This document shows, in pieces, positions 38,678 to 46,615 of a stretch of DNA of 60,394 bases (within the stretch, counting starts at the first letter, position 1; each line of letters opens with the position of its first letter). Below the pieces are notes generated by a model, which was not told the origin of the DNA, did not search any database, and worked only from the letters and a program-made list of their open reading frames with translations. A program made the position numbers and the translations under genes. Source of the stretch: a virus; the IMG/VR virus record IMGVR_UViG_3300036828_000746, positions 1 through 60,394 of that record. The stretch is one strand, 5' to 3'.

Positions 38678-38979
38678 AACTCTTCTCCGATCCCCCCAAG
38701 GTCTTTGCGTGCCTGCGAAGCATGCTCCGCCGCGACTGCCGCATCGTTCGCACGTTTGGTCAGAAGTTCCTTCACGATCACGCGCTGCTCTGCCGCAATT
38801 GCGAGGTCGTCCTTGCCCTCCCAGCGTTCGTCGTCTGCGTCCCACACGATCTCCTCCACCTGACTGATGAACTCAACCTCCTCCTCGTCAATGATTTCCA
38901 CAAACGTAGTGCCAAATACCAAGCGGTACACGTTCGCGTCGGCGTCGAAGTGATGACCTATGACCACTGTCTTGCTCAT
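38674..38979 (-). CDS. Hypothetical protein upstream of holin
   Basis: This 101-residue protein has an N-terminal beta-rich part (TVVIGHHFDADANVYRLVFG) and a helical C-terminus. It overlaps the collar protein start and the holin-like gene. A role in lysis control or tail assembly cannot be assigned. Confidence 0.65.
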   Translation of the reverse strand: MSKTVVIGHHFDADANVYRLVFGTTFVEIIDEEEVEFISQVEEIVWDADDERWEGKDDLAIAAEQRVIVKELLTKRANDAAVAAEHASQARKDLGGIGEEL

Positions 38980-40025
38980 TACGAGATCCTAACTATGTAG
39001 CAGTCACACTCGTATGGCCCCAGATTGTTGTGTGTTCCACTCCCGCCATCGTTGCCAATGGCGTGCAGATGGTTGATGTCGTCGTTCTGAATGCTAGCGC
39101 TGATCCCAGTTGGTTCCGTGTACATCGGCAACGTGCCGCCGTCGATGTACATTGGCCAACCGCCAGAAGCAACAGTCGAAGCGCGATACGCGAATGACGC
39201 GCCACCGTTGTTCACGTAAACCTGTTCCGGGATCGGGTGACTGTGGCCCGGGTCACTCCAGTTGAGGCCGTGCGCGTGTGGGTTGTTACGATCCATCCAA
39301 CCTGTGCCGCCACCATGACTATGAACAGGCATTTCCCCGTTAGCAAGCAGGTGCGTGACCTCGCCGCCTTGCTGCCCGCGCCCGATTTGAGCATGGGCGT
39401 TGTCTGACAATCCTGGACCCGTGCCCATGTTGATCGCGCCGACCGAATGCTTCCCACGTTTGTCCGGGATCTTGACCTTGTTGTTGCCCGGGTCAGCGCC
39501 ACCGTTGTAGGCGTGCCCCGTAACAGCAAAGAACGCAGGATACTGTGTGCGGTCGATCAACCTCCCATCAGCTACGATCCAAGCACCCGGGATGGGATCG
39601 CCGTTGCCTGAATAGGAAGCGATCGTCCCGACGGGCACGCCTGCGCCAAGACGGGGGTCATTACCAGCGCACGCTTGCTGAGCGCCGCTGCCGAGTGTAC
39701 GGCGCGACGGCGTGCCAGGCGCTGCGTCTGCAGCGAGTGCTAACTTCGACTCCGCAATTGCTGCGTTTGCGTCAACGTCCAAGTCCATGATGTCGAGTGG
39801 AGCAAGCTTCGTCTTTGCAACGTTCGCGTTTGCAGCGAGGTCCGCGTTTGCGATTGCGCCACGTTTCGCTGCCTGCGCGTCAAAGGTATCCGTAACCCCG
39901 TTGACCTGATCCCAGAAGTCAGCAGGATCGTTGCCTGAAAACCTCGGCGCCGCGAAGTTCGGAGACGTAGGTGGCGTGCCTGTGCCCACCACCGTTGTGT
40001 ACTGTGATGGGCCTCCAGTCGACAT
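38979..40025 (-). CDS. Tail fibre with phage collar domain
   Basis: The ATG at 40025 is preferred because AAGGAG lies six bases upstream; a TTG precedes it. The 348-residue protein has an Ala/Asn-rich coiled N-terminus, then a tail-collar domain with VPVGTIASYSGNGDPIPGAW, DRTQYPAFFAVTGHAYNGG, KVKIPDKRGK and the His-rich GEMPVHSHGGGTG region that binds metal in related fibres. The C-terminus HNNLGPYECDCYIVRIS is the usual collar end. Confidence 0.85.
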   Translation of the reverse strand: MSTGGPSQYTTVVGTGTPPTSPNFAAPRFSGNDPADFWDQVNGVTDTFDAQAAKRGAIANADLAANANVAKTKLAPLDIMDLDVDANAAIAESKLALAADAAPGTPSRRTLGSGAQQACAGNDPRLGAGVPVGTIASYSGNGDPIPGAWIVADGRLIDRTQYPAFFAVTGHAYNGGADPGNNKVKIPDKRGKHSVGAINMGTGPGLSDNAHAQIGRGQQGGEVTHLLANGEMPVHSHGGGTGWMDRNNPHAHGLNWSDPGHSHPIPEQVYVNNGGASFAYRASTVASGGWPMYIDGGTLPMYTEPTGISASIQNDDINHLHAIGNDGGSGTHNNLGPYECDCYIVRIS

Positions 40026-40183
40026 CAACCACTCCTTCTCAATTTGGCTTCAATGCCCGTCTGGGCCGTATAGGTGAAGGTACGGATGAGTCCTTTGAAC
40101 GCCCCTTCCTGCGTCTCCGGCAATCCGATTGCCTCGACCGATTCGAACAGGTGCCCCCGTAATGCGTTCATCTCCTCACGCAC
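40025..40183 (-). CDS. Small helical tail-region protein
   Basis: A GTG at 40183 in a TAGTG overlap gives 52 residues (VREEMNALRGHLFESVEAIG, then EGAFKGLIRTFTYTAQTGIE), a helical protein as often seen between baseplate and fibre genes. The longer in-frame reading upstream is a shadow of the preceding gene. Confidence 0.65.
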   Translation of the reverse strand: MREEMNALRGHLFESVEAIGLPETQEGAFKGLIRTFTYTAQTGIEAKLRRSG

Positions 40184-40887
40184 TACCCCGATGGTGTCGT
40201 CATTCCTGGGCGATCCCACTGGGACGACCCCGGCCTGAACCCGCGCACGGCGCCCCACGTCGGGAACGCTGCTTTGACTGCGTTCCACGTTGCGTAGGTT
40301 TGGTGAATGTCTAGCCATTTAGGACCTACCTCTGTTTCGTAGTTGCATACCATGTCCGCCGGAATGACGGTGAGGAGATCCTGCCACACCTGAGCCGGGT
40401 CCGGAGTTTGATCGGTGTAAGTCACGACAGTAAAGTTGTCGCCGTTCGGGTCAACCGTACCATCGCTCTTTGTGCGCTCAAGGAGCTGCACAAGGCGATC
40501 GCCTGTCAAAGTTCGCTGGGCAGCGCGTGCAATCGACACGGGTGTTCCCCGCCGTTGGTTCGGCCCATCAACGATCCAGGCCCGCGCTTCCACTTCAGAT
40601 ATGCCAGCGGGCAGCGACTCACCAACCCATTGCGCAAGGTACGCGGTGCCGTACGGGTACGGCGTGCGGTCAACGTCAAGAAGGATGCACCATCCTCCTG
40701 TGCCATCGCCAGTCGGGTCATCGAGCGTGTAGACTTCAACCTGCGTAAACATCGACCCGAGAGCATCGAAGTAAGTAGACAGGTCACCTGTCAGTTGCGG
40801 GGCAAGGTCGTTCTTGAGCTCATCGCTGATCGTACCTGAGGACTCAGGCGGCTCAACGAGAATATTTACGGGACCTGAAGTGCTCAT
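40183..40887 (-). CDS. Baseplate/tail protein
   Basis: This 234-residue protein is beta-rich with a WIVDGPNQRRGTPVSIARAA segment and a C-terminal WLDIHQTYATWNAVKAAFPT. It directly follows the baseplate J-like gene (ATGA overlap), the usual place for a gpI/YmfQ-type baseplate protein. Assignment is by position. Confidence 0.7.
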   Translation of the reverse strand: MSTSGPVNILVEPPESSGTISDELKNDLAPQLTGDLSTYFDALGSMFTQVEVYTLDDPTGDGTGGWCILLDVDRTPYPYGTAYLAQWVGESLPAGISEVEARAWIVDGPNQRRGTPVSIARAAQRTLTGDRLVQLLERTKSDGTVDPNGDNFTVVTYTDQTPDPAQVWQDLLTVIPADMVCNYETEVGPKWLDIHQTYATWNAVKAAFPTWGAVRGFRPGSSQWDRPGMTTPSG

Positions 40888-42020
40888 TGTGCTGTACCTG
40901 TCATTGTACCTGGTTTTGGCAATGGAAACGTGCCGGGAAGAGTCAACGAACCATTACCAGCAGCGCCTGCGATTGTCAGCGACTGCACGTATCGCACGCC
41001 AAGAACCTGCGCCGTGATCTGCCCGATGAGCCAGTTAGGCCTGATCGTTGGGTCGTTGATCCACTGCACGCCCGATTGCCCCGCCGTTGGCGCACCGTAA
41101 TACACAGGACTAAGCAATTGGCTCAAGTAGGCGTTCGTACGGTTCACCATGTCCGTGGGATCATAACCGGGGTACATGACGATTGAGTAGGTAACACTGA
41201 CCGTCGTGTATTGAGGATCTTCGATTTGGACGGTGATGTTGATAAGGCGGTTCTGATTGACCAGAGTCGTGTATGTGTCCTTGATCGACTGCGGGACCGG
41301 GTTCCCGCTAGCGTCTGCGAGCGCGACCTGGATTTGCCTCGCCTGGTTGCCGATGCACACAGCACGTCCGATACCGCCTTGGAGTAGCGCAAGCGCCACG
41401 TAGTCAGCAGCGGTGACAAGCGTACGTCCGCGAAGTTGCAGTTCAAGGATAAGGCGGGTCGTGTACTGGTTGTCATCATCCGGGTCTGTTGCATCAGCAG
41501 TCGGTCCACCGTCGACTGCGATCGACGCAACAAACGCCGGCATGGAGATAGGAACGACAACGGAACCTGGAAGGCCATTCGCTGCTGTCGTCCACAACGT
41601 ACTCTCAACCGGCACATGACTGACCGATGTCGAACCAGGAGGCACGACCGTATCATTGCTCAACTGGAACGCGTAACTGTCGATCTCAAGTTGAGCACCA
41701 CCTGGCACGGTGTATCCAGTCGCGTCGACCATCGCCATGGTGACTGTTGTGAGCGCCGGCGAACCTTGACCATACGGGATGCCGAGGATCTTCGTACCAT
41801 ACGCACGCAGCGCTGCTGCGGGCATTTGACCCGCTGTCTCACCGCACGCAGCCGCCATTGGTGCGACTGCCTCGATCATCATGGTTTCCATGTCCGCTTC
41901 GTTAGGCTCCCAGTCGGGCCACGCGTTCTGGAGGACGCCGATTGCGTTGTCCTGCAGCCACTGAGGCGTTGCGACGAACGGGATGTCTACGAAAGGTGGG
42001 CCTGGTGAGGTTACGCTCAT
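40884..42020 (-). CDS. Baseplate J-like protein
   Basis: This 378-residue protein matches the baseplate J family: PQWLQDNAIGVLQNAWPDWE, then GIPYGQGSPALTTVTM, ATGYTVPGGAQLEIDSYAF and VPPGSTS at the N-terminal domain and a GRAVCIGNQARQIQVALAD section. Baseplate J proteins form the wedges around the hub of contractile tails. Confidence 0.88.
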   Translation of the reverse strand: MSVTSPGPPFVDIPFVATPQWLQDNAIGVLQNAWPDWEPNEADMETMMIEAVAPMAAACGETAGQMPAAALRAYGTKILGIPYGQGSPALTTVTMAMVDATGYTVPGGAQLEIDSYAFQLSNDTVVPPGSTSVSHVPVESTLWTTAANGLPGSVVVPISMPAFVASIAVDGGPTADATDPDDDNQYTTRLILELQLRGRTLVTAADYVALALLQGGIGRAVCIGNQARQIQVALADASGNPVPQSIKDTYTTLVNQNRLINITVQIEDPQYTTVSVTYSIVMYPGYDPTDMVNRTNAYLSQLLSPVYYGAPTAGQSGVQWINDPTIRPNWLIGQITAQVLGVRYVQSLTIAGAAGNGSLTLPGTFPLPKPGTMTGTAQ

Positions 42021-42023
42021 TGG

Positions 42024-42341
42024 TTACTCCGTTTGGATCGAGACGTCATAGCGAACATGAGCGATGCCTTGATTGATCAAGTCGGTGTACTGCGACGGAT
42101 TAGCGTCTCCACGAGGTTCCCACTTCTGCATCGCTGCGCTGATCCCACCGAGGTCAATAGGGATGTTGTCGAACATTGGCCATGGGATGCCAAATTCAGG
42201 CTTCTCAACACGCGACCCGATCGGCGTTGAGACGACCCGAGCCTCACACGCGACCACGTGTTCGACCGTGTCCTGCTCAACGTATAGCCCCCGTGTGAAC
42301 GGGAAGCCCCAATGCGGGTTGTCAAATTGAGGCGTTGCCAT
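42024..42341 (-). CDS. Baseplate wedge protein, gp25-like
   Basis: A 105-residue member of the GPW/gp25 family: WGFPFTRGLYVEQDTVEHVV, STPIGSRVEKPEFGIPWPMF. It forms the first wedge component and links to the sheath in T4-like systems. Adjacent to baseplate J, as expected. Confidence 0.88.
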   Translation of the reverse strand: MATPQFDNPHWGFPFTRGLYVEQDTVEHVVACEARVVSTPIGSRVEKPEFGIPWPMFDNIPIDLGGISAAMQKWEPRGDANPSQYTDLINQGIAHVRYDVSIQTE

Positions 42342-42607
42342 TACGCCGTCGAAGCTGCCTCGTGCGTATGAGTGATCGTGAACTCCTCAACTCCGCCCGA
42401 CCCACTTTTTCCAGATCCTGCAACAGGCAGCACCCACACAGTATCTGCACCGTGAAAAAACCCGTACTCAAACGCTGTGTCCAATGCTTCCTGCGAACTG
42501 TCTGCATTGACGATGGCACATTGAGCGCCCTGAACTACTGGAGGCGGGAGCGAGCCTTCAGGCGTAAACGGCGCTTGCATACGCGTAAACAGTACAAACT
42601 CAGCCAT
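42341..42607 (-). CDS. Hypothetical baseplate-region protein
   Basis: This 88-residue protein reads MAEFVLFTRMQAPFTPEGS and has a central GAQCAIVNADSSQEALDTAF. No family recognised; position suggests a virion or assembly role. Confidence 0.6.
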   Translation of the reverse strand: MAEFVLFTRMQAPFTPEGSLPPPVVQGAQCAIVNADSSQEALDTAFEYGFFHGADTVWVLPVAGSGKSGSGGVEEFTITHTHEAASTA

Positions 42608-42618
42608 TCAATCCTCCT

Positions 42619-43818
42619 TCAATACTTGATCACGTAATTGACTGCCTCATACGGAGGCAGATTGTTGTGGGCGTTCCCGCTGCCGTCGTTTGCGATCGAC
42701 AACGCTGGGACACTGAGGCTAGGAACAGATAGACCCGGGACGCTGAGACCTGGAACACTGAGGCTAGGAACACTGAGTCCCGGAATGCTGAGCGCCGGCA
42801 CAGAGTGATTGTGATTCGCGCTAATCCCACTCGTCGTCCCGGAAAAGTTGTGGTTGTGGTTTTGGTTCTGTGTCGCAGTCGTGCCGCTGTATGTGTGTTG
42901 GTGGGCGTAGTCGTTGTACTTGCGGTTGTCGCCGCCGACGAGCGTTGCTCCCCAGGTGATCGCTACGAAGTTCGCCCCGCCTGTGCAAGACCAGACGTTG
43001 TATCCCTGAACGCCGTTCCACTGTGAGACGTCAGACGTCGTGCCCGAGTAATTGTGGTTGAAACCCTGATTCTCGGTCGCCGTTGTTCCCGAGTACGTGT
43101 GCGTATGGTCGTTCGACACGTACCCCGTTGTGCCTCCTCCTGTTGAGCTACCTCCTGTCGTACCCGTGCCAGTCGATCCACCGCCCGTCGTGCCCGTGCC
43201 TGTTGTGGCCGTGCCCGTCGTACCTGTGCCCGTCGTACCCCCGTGCTGATGAACCGGCATTTCTGCCTTGCTCAACGTATGTGCTGCCTCGCCACCTGTT
43301 GAACCAAGCGGATACGTTGTACTAGCGCCGATCGGCATTTTACCTTGCCAGTTCGGCAAGTTGAACGTCGTGCTCCCGTCACCAGGACCGTACTTCGTAC
43401 CAATCAATGCGAACAGCGCAGCGGTGGTCCCTGTTCGAGGCACCGCCTGACCGTTGCACATCCCCCACCCAGGAGGAGCAACTGCCGCCACTGTCATCTT
43501 CACATCCCCGACGTTGACACCAACGTCCGCGCTATTGACCAACGAATCGACACCCTCCCACATCGGGACCCACGCGTCACCAGTCGGGTGATCGAAGCAC
43601 ACGACACACGAGGCACCAACAGCAGGCAACGTCTTCCCGCGCGGCGACCAATTACCCGGTGGAACCTCGTATGTGTACTGCGACGTATACCCGACCAGCA
43701 TGACCTCCATCGAGTCAGTCGCTGACTGAGGCGGAACAGCAACAACTGCCCGCGCTACATTCGGCTGATCTGCATGACCCGGGCCACCAACAATACCGGT
43801 ATAGTCAGTGATGCCCAT
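42619..43818 (-). CDS. Baseplate spike protein with collar domain and low-complexity repeats
   Basis: This 399-residue protein starts with an OB-fold spike domain (about 1-90: GIVGGPGHADQPNVARAVVA, GASCVVCFDHPTGDAWVP). A collar-like domain follows (GTTAALFALIGTKYGPGDGS, FNLPNWQGKMPIG, EMPVHQHGGTTG). The middle has TTGTG-type repeats, and the C-terminal part repeats the pentad LSVPG/LSVPS/LSVPA about seven times before IANDGSGNAHNNLPPYEAVN. It likely forms the tail tip that contacts the cell. Confidence 0.82.
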   Translation of the reverse strand: MGITDYTGIVGGPGHADQPNVARAVVAVPPQSATDSMEVMLVGYTSQYTYEVPPGNWSPRGKTLPAVGASCVVCFDHPTGDAWVPMWEGVDSLVNSADVGVNVGDVKMTVAAVAPPGWGMCNGQAVPRTGTTAALFALIGTKYGPGDGSTTFNLPNWQGKMPIGASTTYPLGSTGGEAAHTLSKAEMPVHQHGGTTGTGTTGTATTGTGTTGGGSTGTGTTGGSSTGGGTTGYVSNDHTHTYSGTTATENQGFNHNYSGTTSDVSQWNGVQGYNVWSCTGGANFVAITWGATLVGGDNRKYNDYAHQHTYSGTTATQNQNHNHNFSGTTSGISANHNHSVPALSIPGLSVPSLSVPGLSVPGLSVPSLSVPALSIANDGSGNAHNNLPPYEAVNYVIKY

Positions 43819-45848
43819 TACAACCCCTTAGCACCTTGCTGCTTGAGCCACTCACGAATTGACTTGCCTGCCGGCGTTTCTTGACCTTCAGAATATCCCG
43901 TGGTTGACTGCGCGAGCGTTTGCCACGTTGCAGTCCCCCACCCGAACTCGAATCCCGTGCCCGAGTCAGCAAAGTTGCAGATCGTATCGCCCTGCCCGAG
44001 CGTTTGCCCTTTAGACGCAAGGTTCGTGATTTGCTCCGCGATGTACTGGTACTTACCTTGGTCAGGCCCGTCGAGGAGTTGCCACCAAATGTACGGTTGT
44101 CCTGAGTACCAGTTTTGCTGAATATCCACGATCCTGATCTTGCCCGGCGCCACGATCTTCGCTCCCGGCGTCATGTGCCCGTCAATACCCATATCCACTC
44201 GACTAAACGTCGCGCCTGCCAGCGGGTTGACATACCCACCTGTCCCGACCTGATTCGTCGTTGTCGCAGTTTTCACCTGTGGCGCAGGTTCACGCGTCGG
44301 CAATGAAGGTTGTTTGAGGGTGAACTTGGAATCGAGGTTCGCACGATCTCGGTCAATCTGCGCAACCAGCCACCTGCCTGGCAGTTTGACCGTTGAGGCA
44401 GTCGTAGCGGTGCCAAAACCTTCGACCGTGAGTACGTCGCCCGCTGCAAACTCGAACGGGTCGCAGAACAGCGACACGGTCATCTGCGTACAGATCGCTC
44501 GTGCGTCCCAGTTGTATGTCCAGTCGGTGATCGGCTCAGTGCCACGAACAAGATGCGCTGCTGGCTTCGCACGTATCAGTTGCGGTTCGGGGTCGTAGTA
44601 CATGCGATTGCCAATGAGGATCAATGGCCAATTGACCTCCTGTGCGAGTCGCTGCATAGCGTCCCAGTACGATTCGTTGGAGTTCGTTGACGTGCCCACC
44701 GTGAAGTAGTATGGCTCAACTGTCGTTGTCGTTGTCGTCACAGCGCCTGCGCCTTGAGTCGCGCCTCCTCCTGCTCCAACGATCGCTGCTGCTTCTGCAA
44801 GGCCTTTCGCTTGTCCTCCTGTCCCCCACTGGTGACCGTACGAATCGCCGTGACTGTTGTTCCACACGGCGTTCGCCTCGACTTCGTTTGCGATCATCCA
44901 CACAGGATCGCCACGCTTTGCACACGCAATCGCGCCGCCCGCCTGAAACCCATACTGCCCCGTCAGGTACGCATGCGCCTCAGCAGAAACGTTGTGGGGG
45001 TCAGGCGACGACAAATCCTGCCACACGCCGCCACCAGGCGCTACCGTGATGCCCGACTCGCCCATCGCTGAGTACATCATCGCTTCAAGCGCTGCCTGTG
45101 GCGCGCCCAACTGCGAGCCTACTCCCAGGGCGATGTTGATGATCTGCATTTGAGACGTCGTCAACGGGACGCCCTTACAGGTGAGCGTGCCGGCGTTTGC
45201 GCCAAGGCCTACACTCTTCCGCCCCTTTTTCGTAGCCGCTGCTGGGTGTTTGAGTGACGACGACGTGGACGCTTGTACCGCGCCGTCGACCGCCTGTTTA
45301 TGGTCTAGTTGCTCACAGTAGAATTCCAGGCCCGGGACGTGCGATGCCAAGCGCCTGAGGAACTGCGCCCGCGTCACCTGACCGCGTTGTGCTTTGATCG
45401 GCGCGAGCTTCGGTGTCGCCTTGGGATTGATGCGGGTGAGTTGGTCGGCGTACCAATTCCAGAACGTCATCTGGATGGTATGATCCTTGCCTAGCGGGGA
45501 AACCTGCGTGCATACCCAACGGAAATCAATCCCGTTGGATTGACTAGGAGGCGGGTACACGAGTTCGATGCGATCGAGGATCCCATCCTTGTCAGTGTCG
45601 AAGAACCCAGAATCGAGTAGGTGCCACTGAGGATCAATAAGCGTGATCGTTAGCGACGGCGAACCAATGTTGATGCTCTGCGTTTGGATTGACGTGATCG
45701 CTTGTTCCAACTGCTGCGTCGAGATCTTATGCCCGTTCTGCTTTGCTGACGCTGACAGGTTCCCAGCGATCAACCCAACGTCCGGGATCATTTGTCCCGT
45801 GACTGGTGACAGTTCCTTGAGGTCGGAATATACGCTCGTCGTACTCAT
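43818..45848 (-). CDS. Baseplate hub with lysozyme-like insert and degenerate M23 fold
   Basis: This 676-residue hub has an N-terminal gp27/gpD-like region including a calcium-loop motif DTDKDGILD (84-92). A lysozyme-like insert follows near 225-350 (TTSQMQIINIALGVG, MMYSAMGESG with Glu264). After a Gly/Thr linker, a second hub domain continues, and the C-terminus (about 545-650) resembles an M23 peptidase but with SRVDMGID in place of the zinc-binding HxGxD and no second His motif, so it is probably inactive. It likely breaches the cell wall during DNA injection. Confidence 0.78.
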   Translation of the reverse strand: MSTTSVYSDLKELSPVTGQMIPDVGLIAGNLSASAKQNGHKISTQQLEQAITSIQTQSINIGSPSLTITLIDPQWHLLDSGFFDTDKDGILDRIELVYPPPSQSNGIDFRWVCTQVSPLGKDHTIQMTFWNWYADQLTRINPKATPKLAPIKAQRGQVTRAQFLRRLASHVPGLEFYCEQLDHKQAVDGAVQASTSSSLKHPAAATKKGRKSVGLGANAGTLTCKGVPLTTSQMQIINIALGVGSQLGAPQAALEAMMYSAMGESGITVAPGGGVWQDLSSPDPHNVSAEAHAYLTGQYGFQAGGAIACAKRGDPVWMIANEVEANAVWNNSHGDSYGHQWGTGGQAKGLAEAAAIVGAGGGATQGAGAVTTTTTTVEPYYFTVGTSTNSNESYWDAMQRLAQEVNWPLILIGNRMYYDPEPQLIRAKPAAHLVRGTEPITDWTYNWDARAICTQMTVSLFCDPFEFAAGDVLTVEGFGTATTASTVKLPGRWLVAQIDRDRANLDSKFTLKQPSLPTREPAPQVKTATTTNQVGTGGYVNPLAGATFSRVDMGIDGHMTPGAKIVAPGKIRIVDIQQNWYSGQPYIWWQLLDGPDQGKYQYIAEQITNLASKGQTLGQGDTICNFADSGTGFEFGWGTATWQTLAQSTTGYSEGQETPAGKSIREWLKQQGAKGL

Positions 45849-46615
45849 TTGTGCCGTCGACTTGCCTTCGCCTTCGCACGGTCAACAAGTGAGGTTTGCA
45901 ATGTGTGGGGCGTGTACTCCCACATCGTCACGACAGCCGATTGCTGGATGCGACGACCGCTCCTGTTGCGCCATGGTTTCGTATCCCACTTGATCGCCTC
46001 GATTCGCCACAGCGGCGAACCTCCATTGTGCAGCGACGCGTTCCACTGATAGTTCAGCGGGATGAGGGGCACGACCTGACCCTTGTTGTCCGTCGTCGTC
46101 AAGCGGATGACTGGGGGTGCGCCGCGTCCCGAACCTGAGAAGTTCCCGCGCCCCGCCATGCGCTCAAGCGCCATGATGTCCATCTCTATGCTGAGCGCGT
46201 TCGCGTAATCCTCAGCAAGGAACTGCACAGGCACGTCCATGGTGAGCGGGTTGTAACCCATGAACTGCGAAACGCCCACAAGGCCTGGGCGCGCCACAAC
46301 CTGAAGAATCGCGTATCCGTCCGTCACAGTAGGCGCCGCCATGTCGTCGCCCATCACGTCCACCGTCTCGCCTGGCTTGAGCGAGTTCGGGATCTTGACT
46401 CGCGTATTGTGCTTGAACCGGTAGAACGCAGACACGTGGTTGATTCGTGCGATGTCCTCCCTAAATTCCGTGTGTCCCAACTGCGCTGCGATGATCGCGC
46501 AATTATGTCCCTTCCTCGCCGTGATCCAGAAGAATCCCGTCCGCCCGACGAAGTGCTGAATCGCGAACGTGATAAGCTGCGCCCCGCCGATAACAGGATC
46601 AGTTCGCCTGGGCAT
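45845..46615 (-). CDS. Baseplate hub/tube adaptor, LysM-like
   Basis: A 256-residue protein encoded between tape measure and hub, with FYRFKHNTRVKIPNSLKPGETVD broken by GDDMAA, a LysM or tube-adaptor-like section in contractile phages. C-terminal RRIQQSAVVTMWEYTPHTLQ. Position matches the T4 gp53/XkdP slot. Confidence 0.65.
   Translation of the reverse strand: MPRRTDPVIGGAQLITFAIQHFVGRTGFFWITARKGHNCAIIAAQLGHTEFREDIARINHVSAFYRFKHNTRVKIPNSLKPGETVDVMGDDMAAPTVTDGYAILQVVARPGLVGVSQFMGYNPLTMDVPVQFLAEDYANALSIEMDIMALERMAGRGNFSGSGRGAPPVIRLTTTDNKGQVVPLIPLNYQWNASLHNGGSPLWRIEAIKWDTKPWRNRSGRRIQQSAVVTMWEYTPHTLQTSLVDRAKAKASRRHK

Noticed and set aside
40184-40318. Longer reading upstream of the 52-residue tail-region protein
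   Set aside because: It is antiparallel in composition to family proteins and overlaps the whole end of the preceding tail gene; the GTG at the TAGTG overlap is better.
44711-45071. Plus-strand readings opposite the hub gene
   Set aside because: Low-complexity Arg/Ser/Leu composition and antisense to a clear structural gene.
45300-45848. M23 endopeptidase activity of the hub protein
   Set aside because: The zinc-binding histidines are missing in the M23-like segment, so only a fold resemblance is claimed; it lies at the C-terminus, not in this N-terminal interval.
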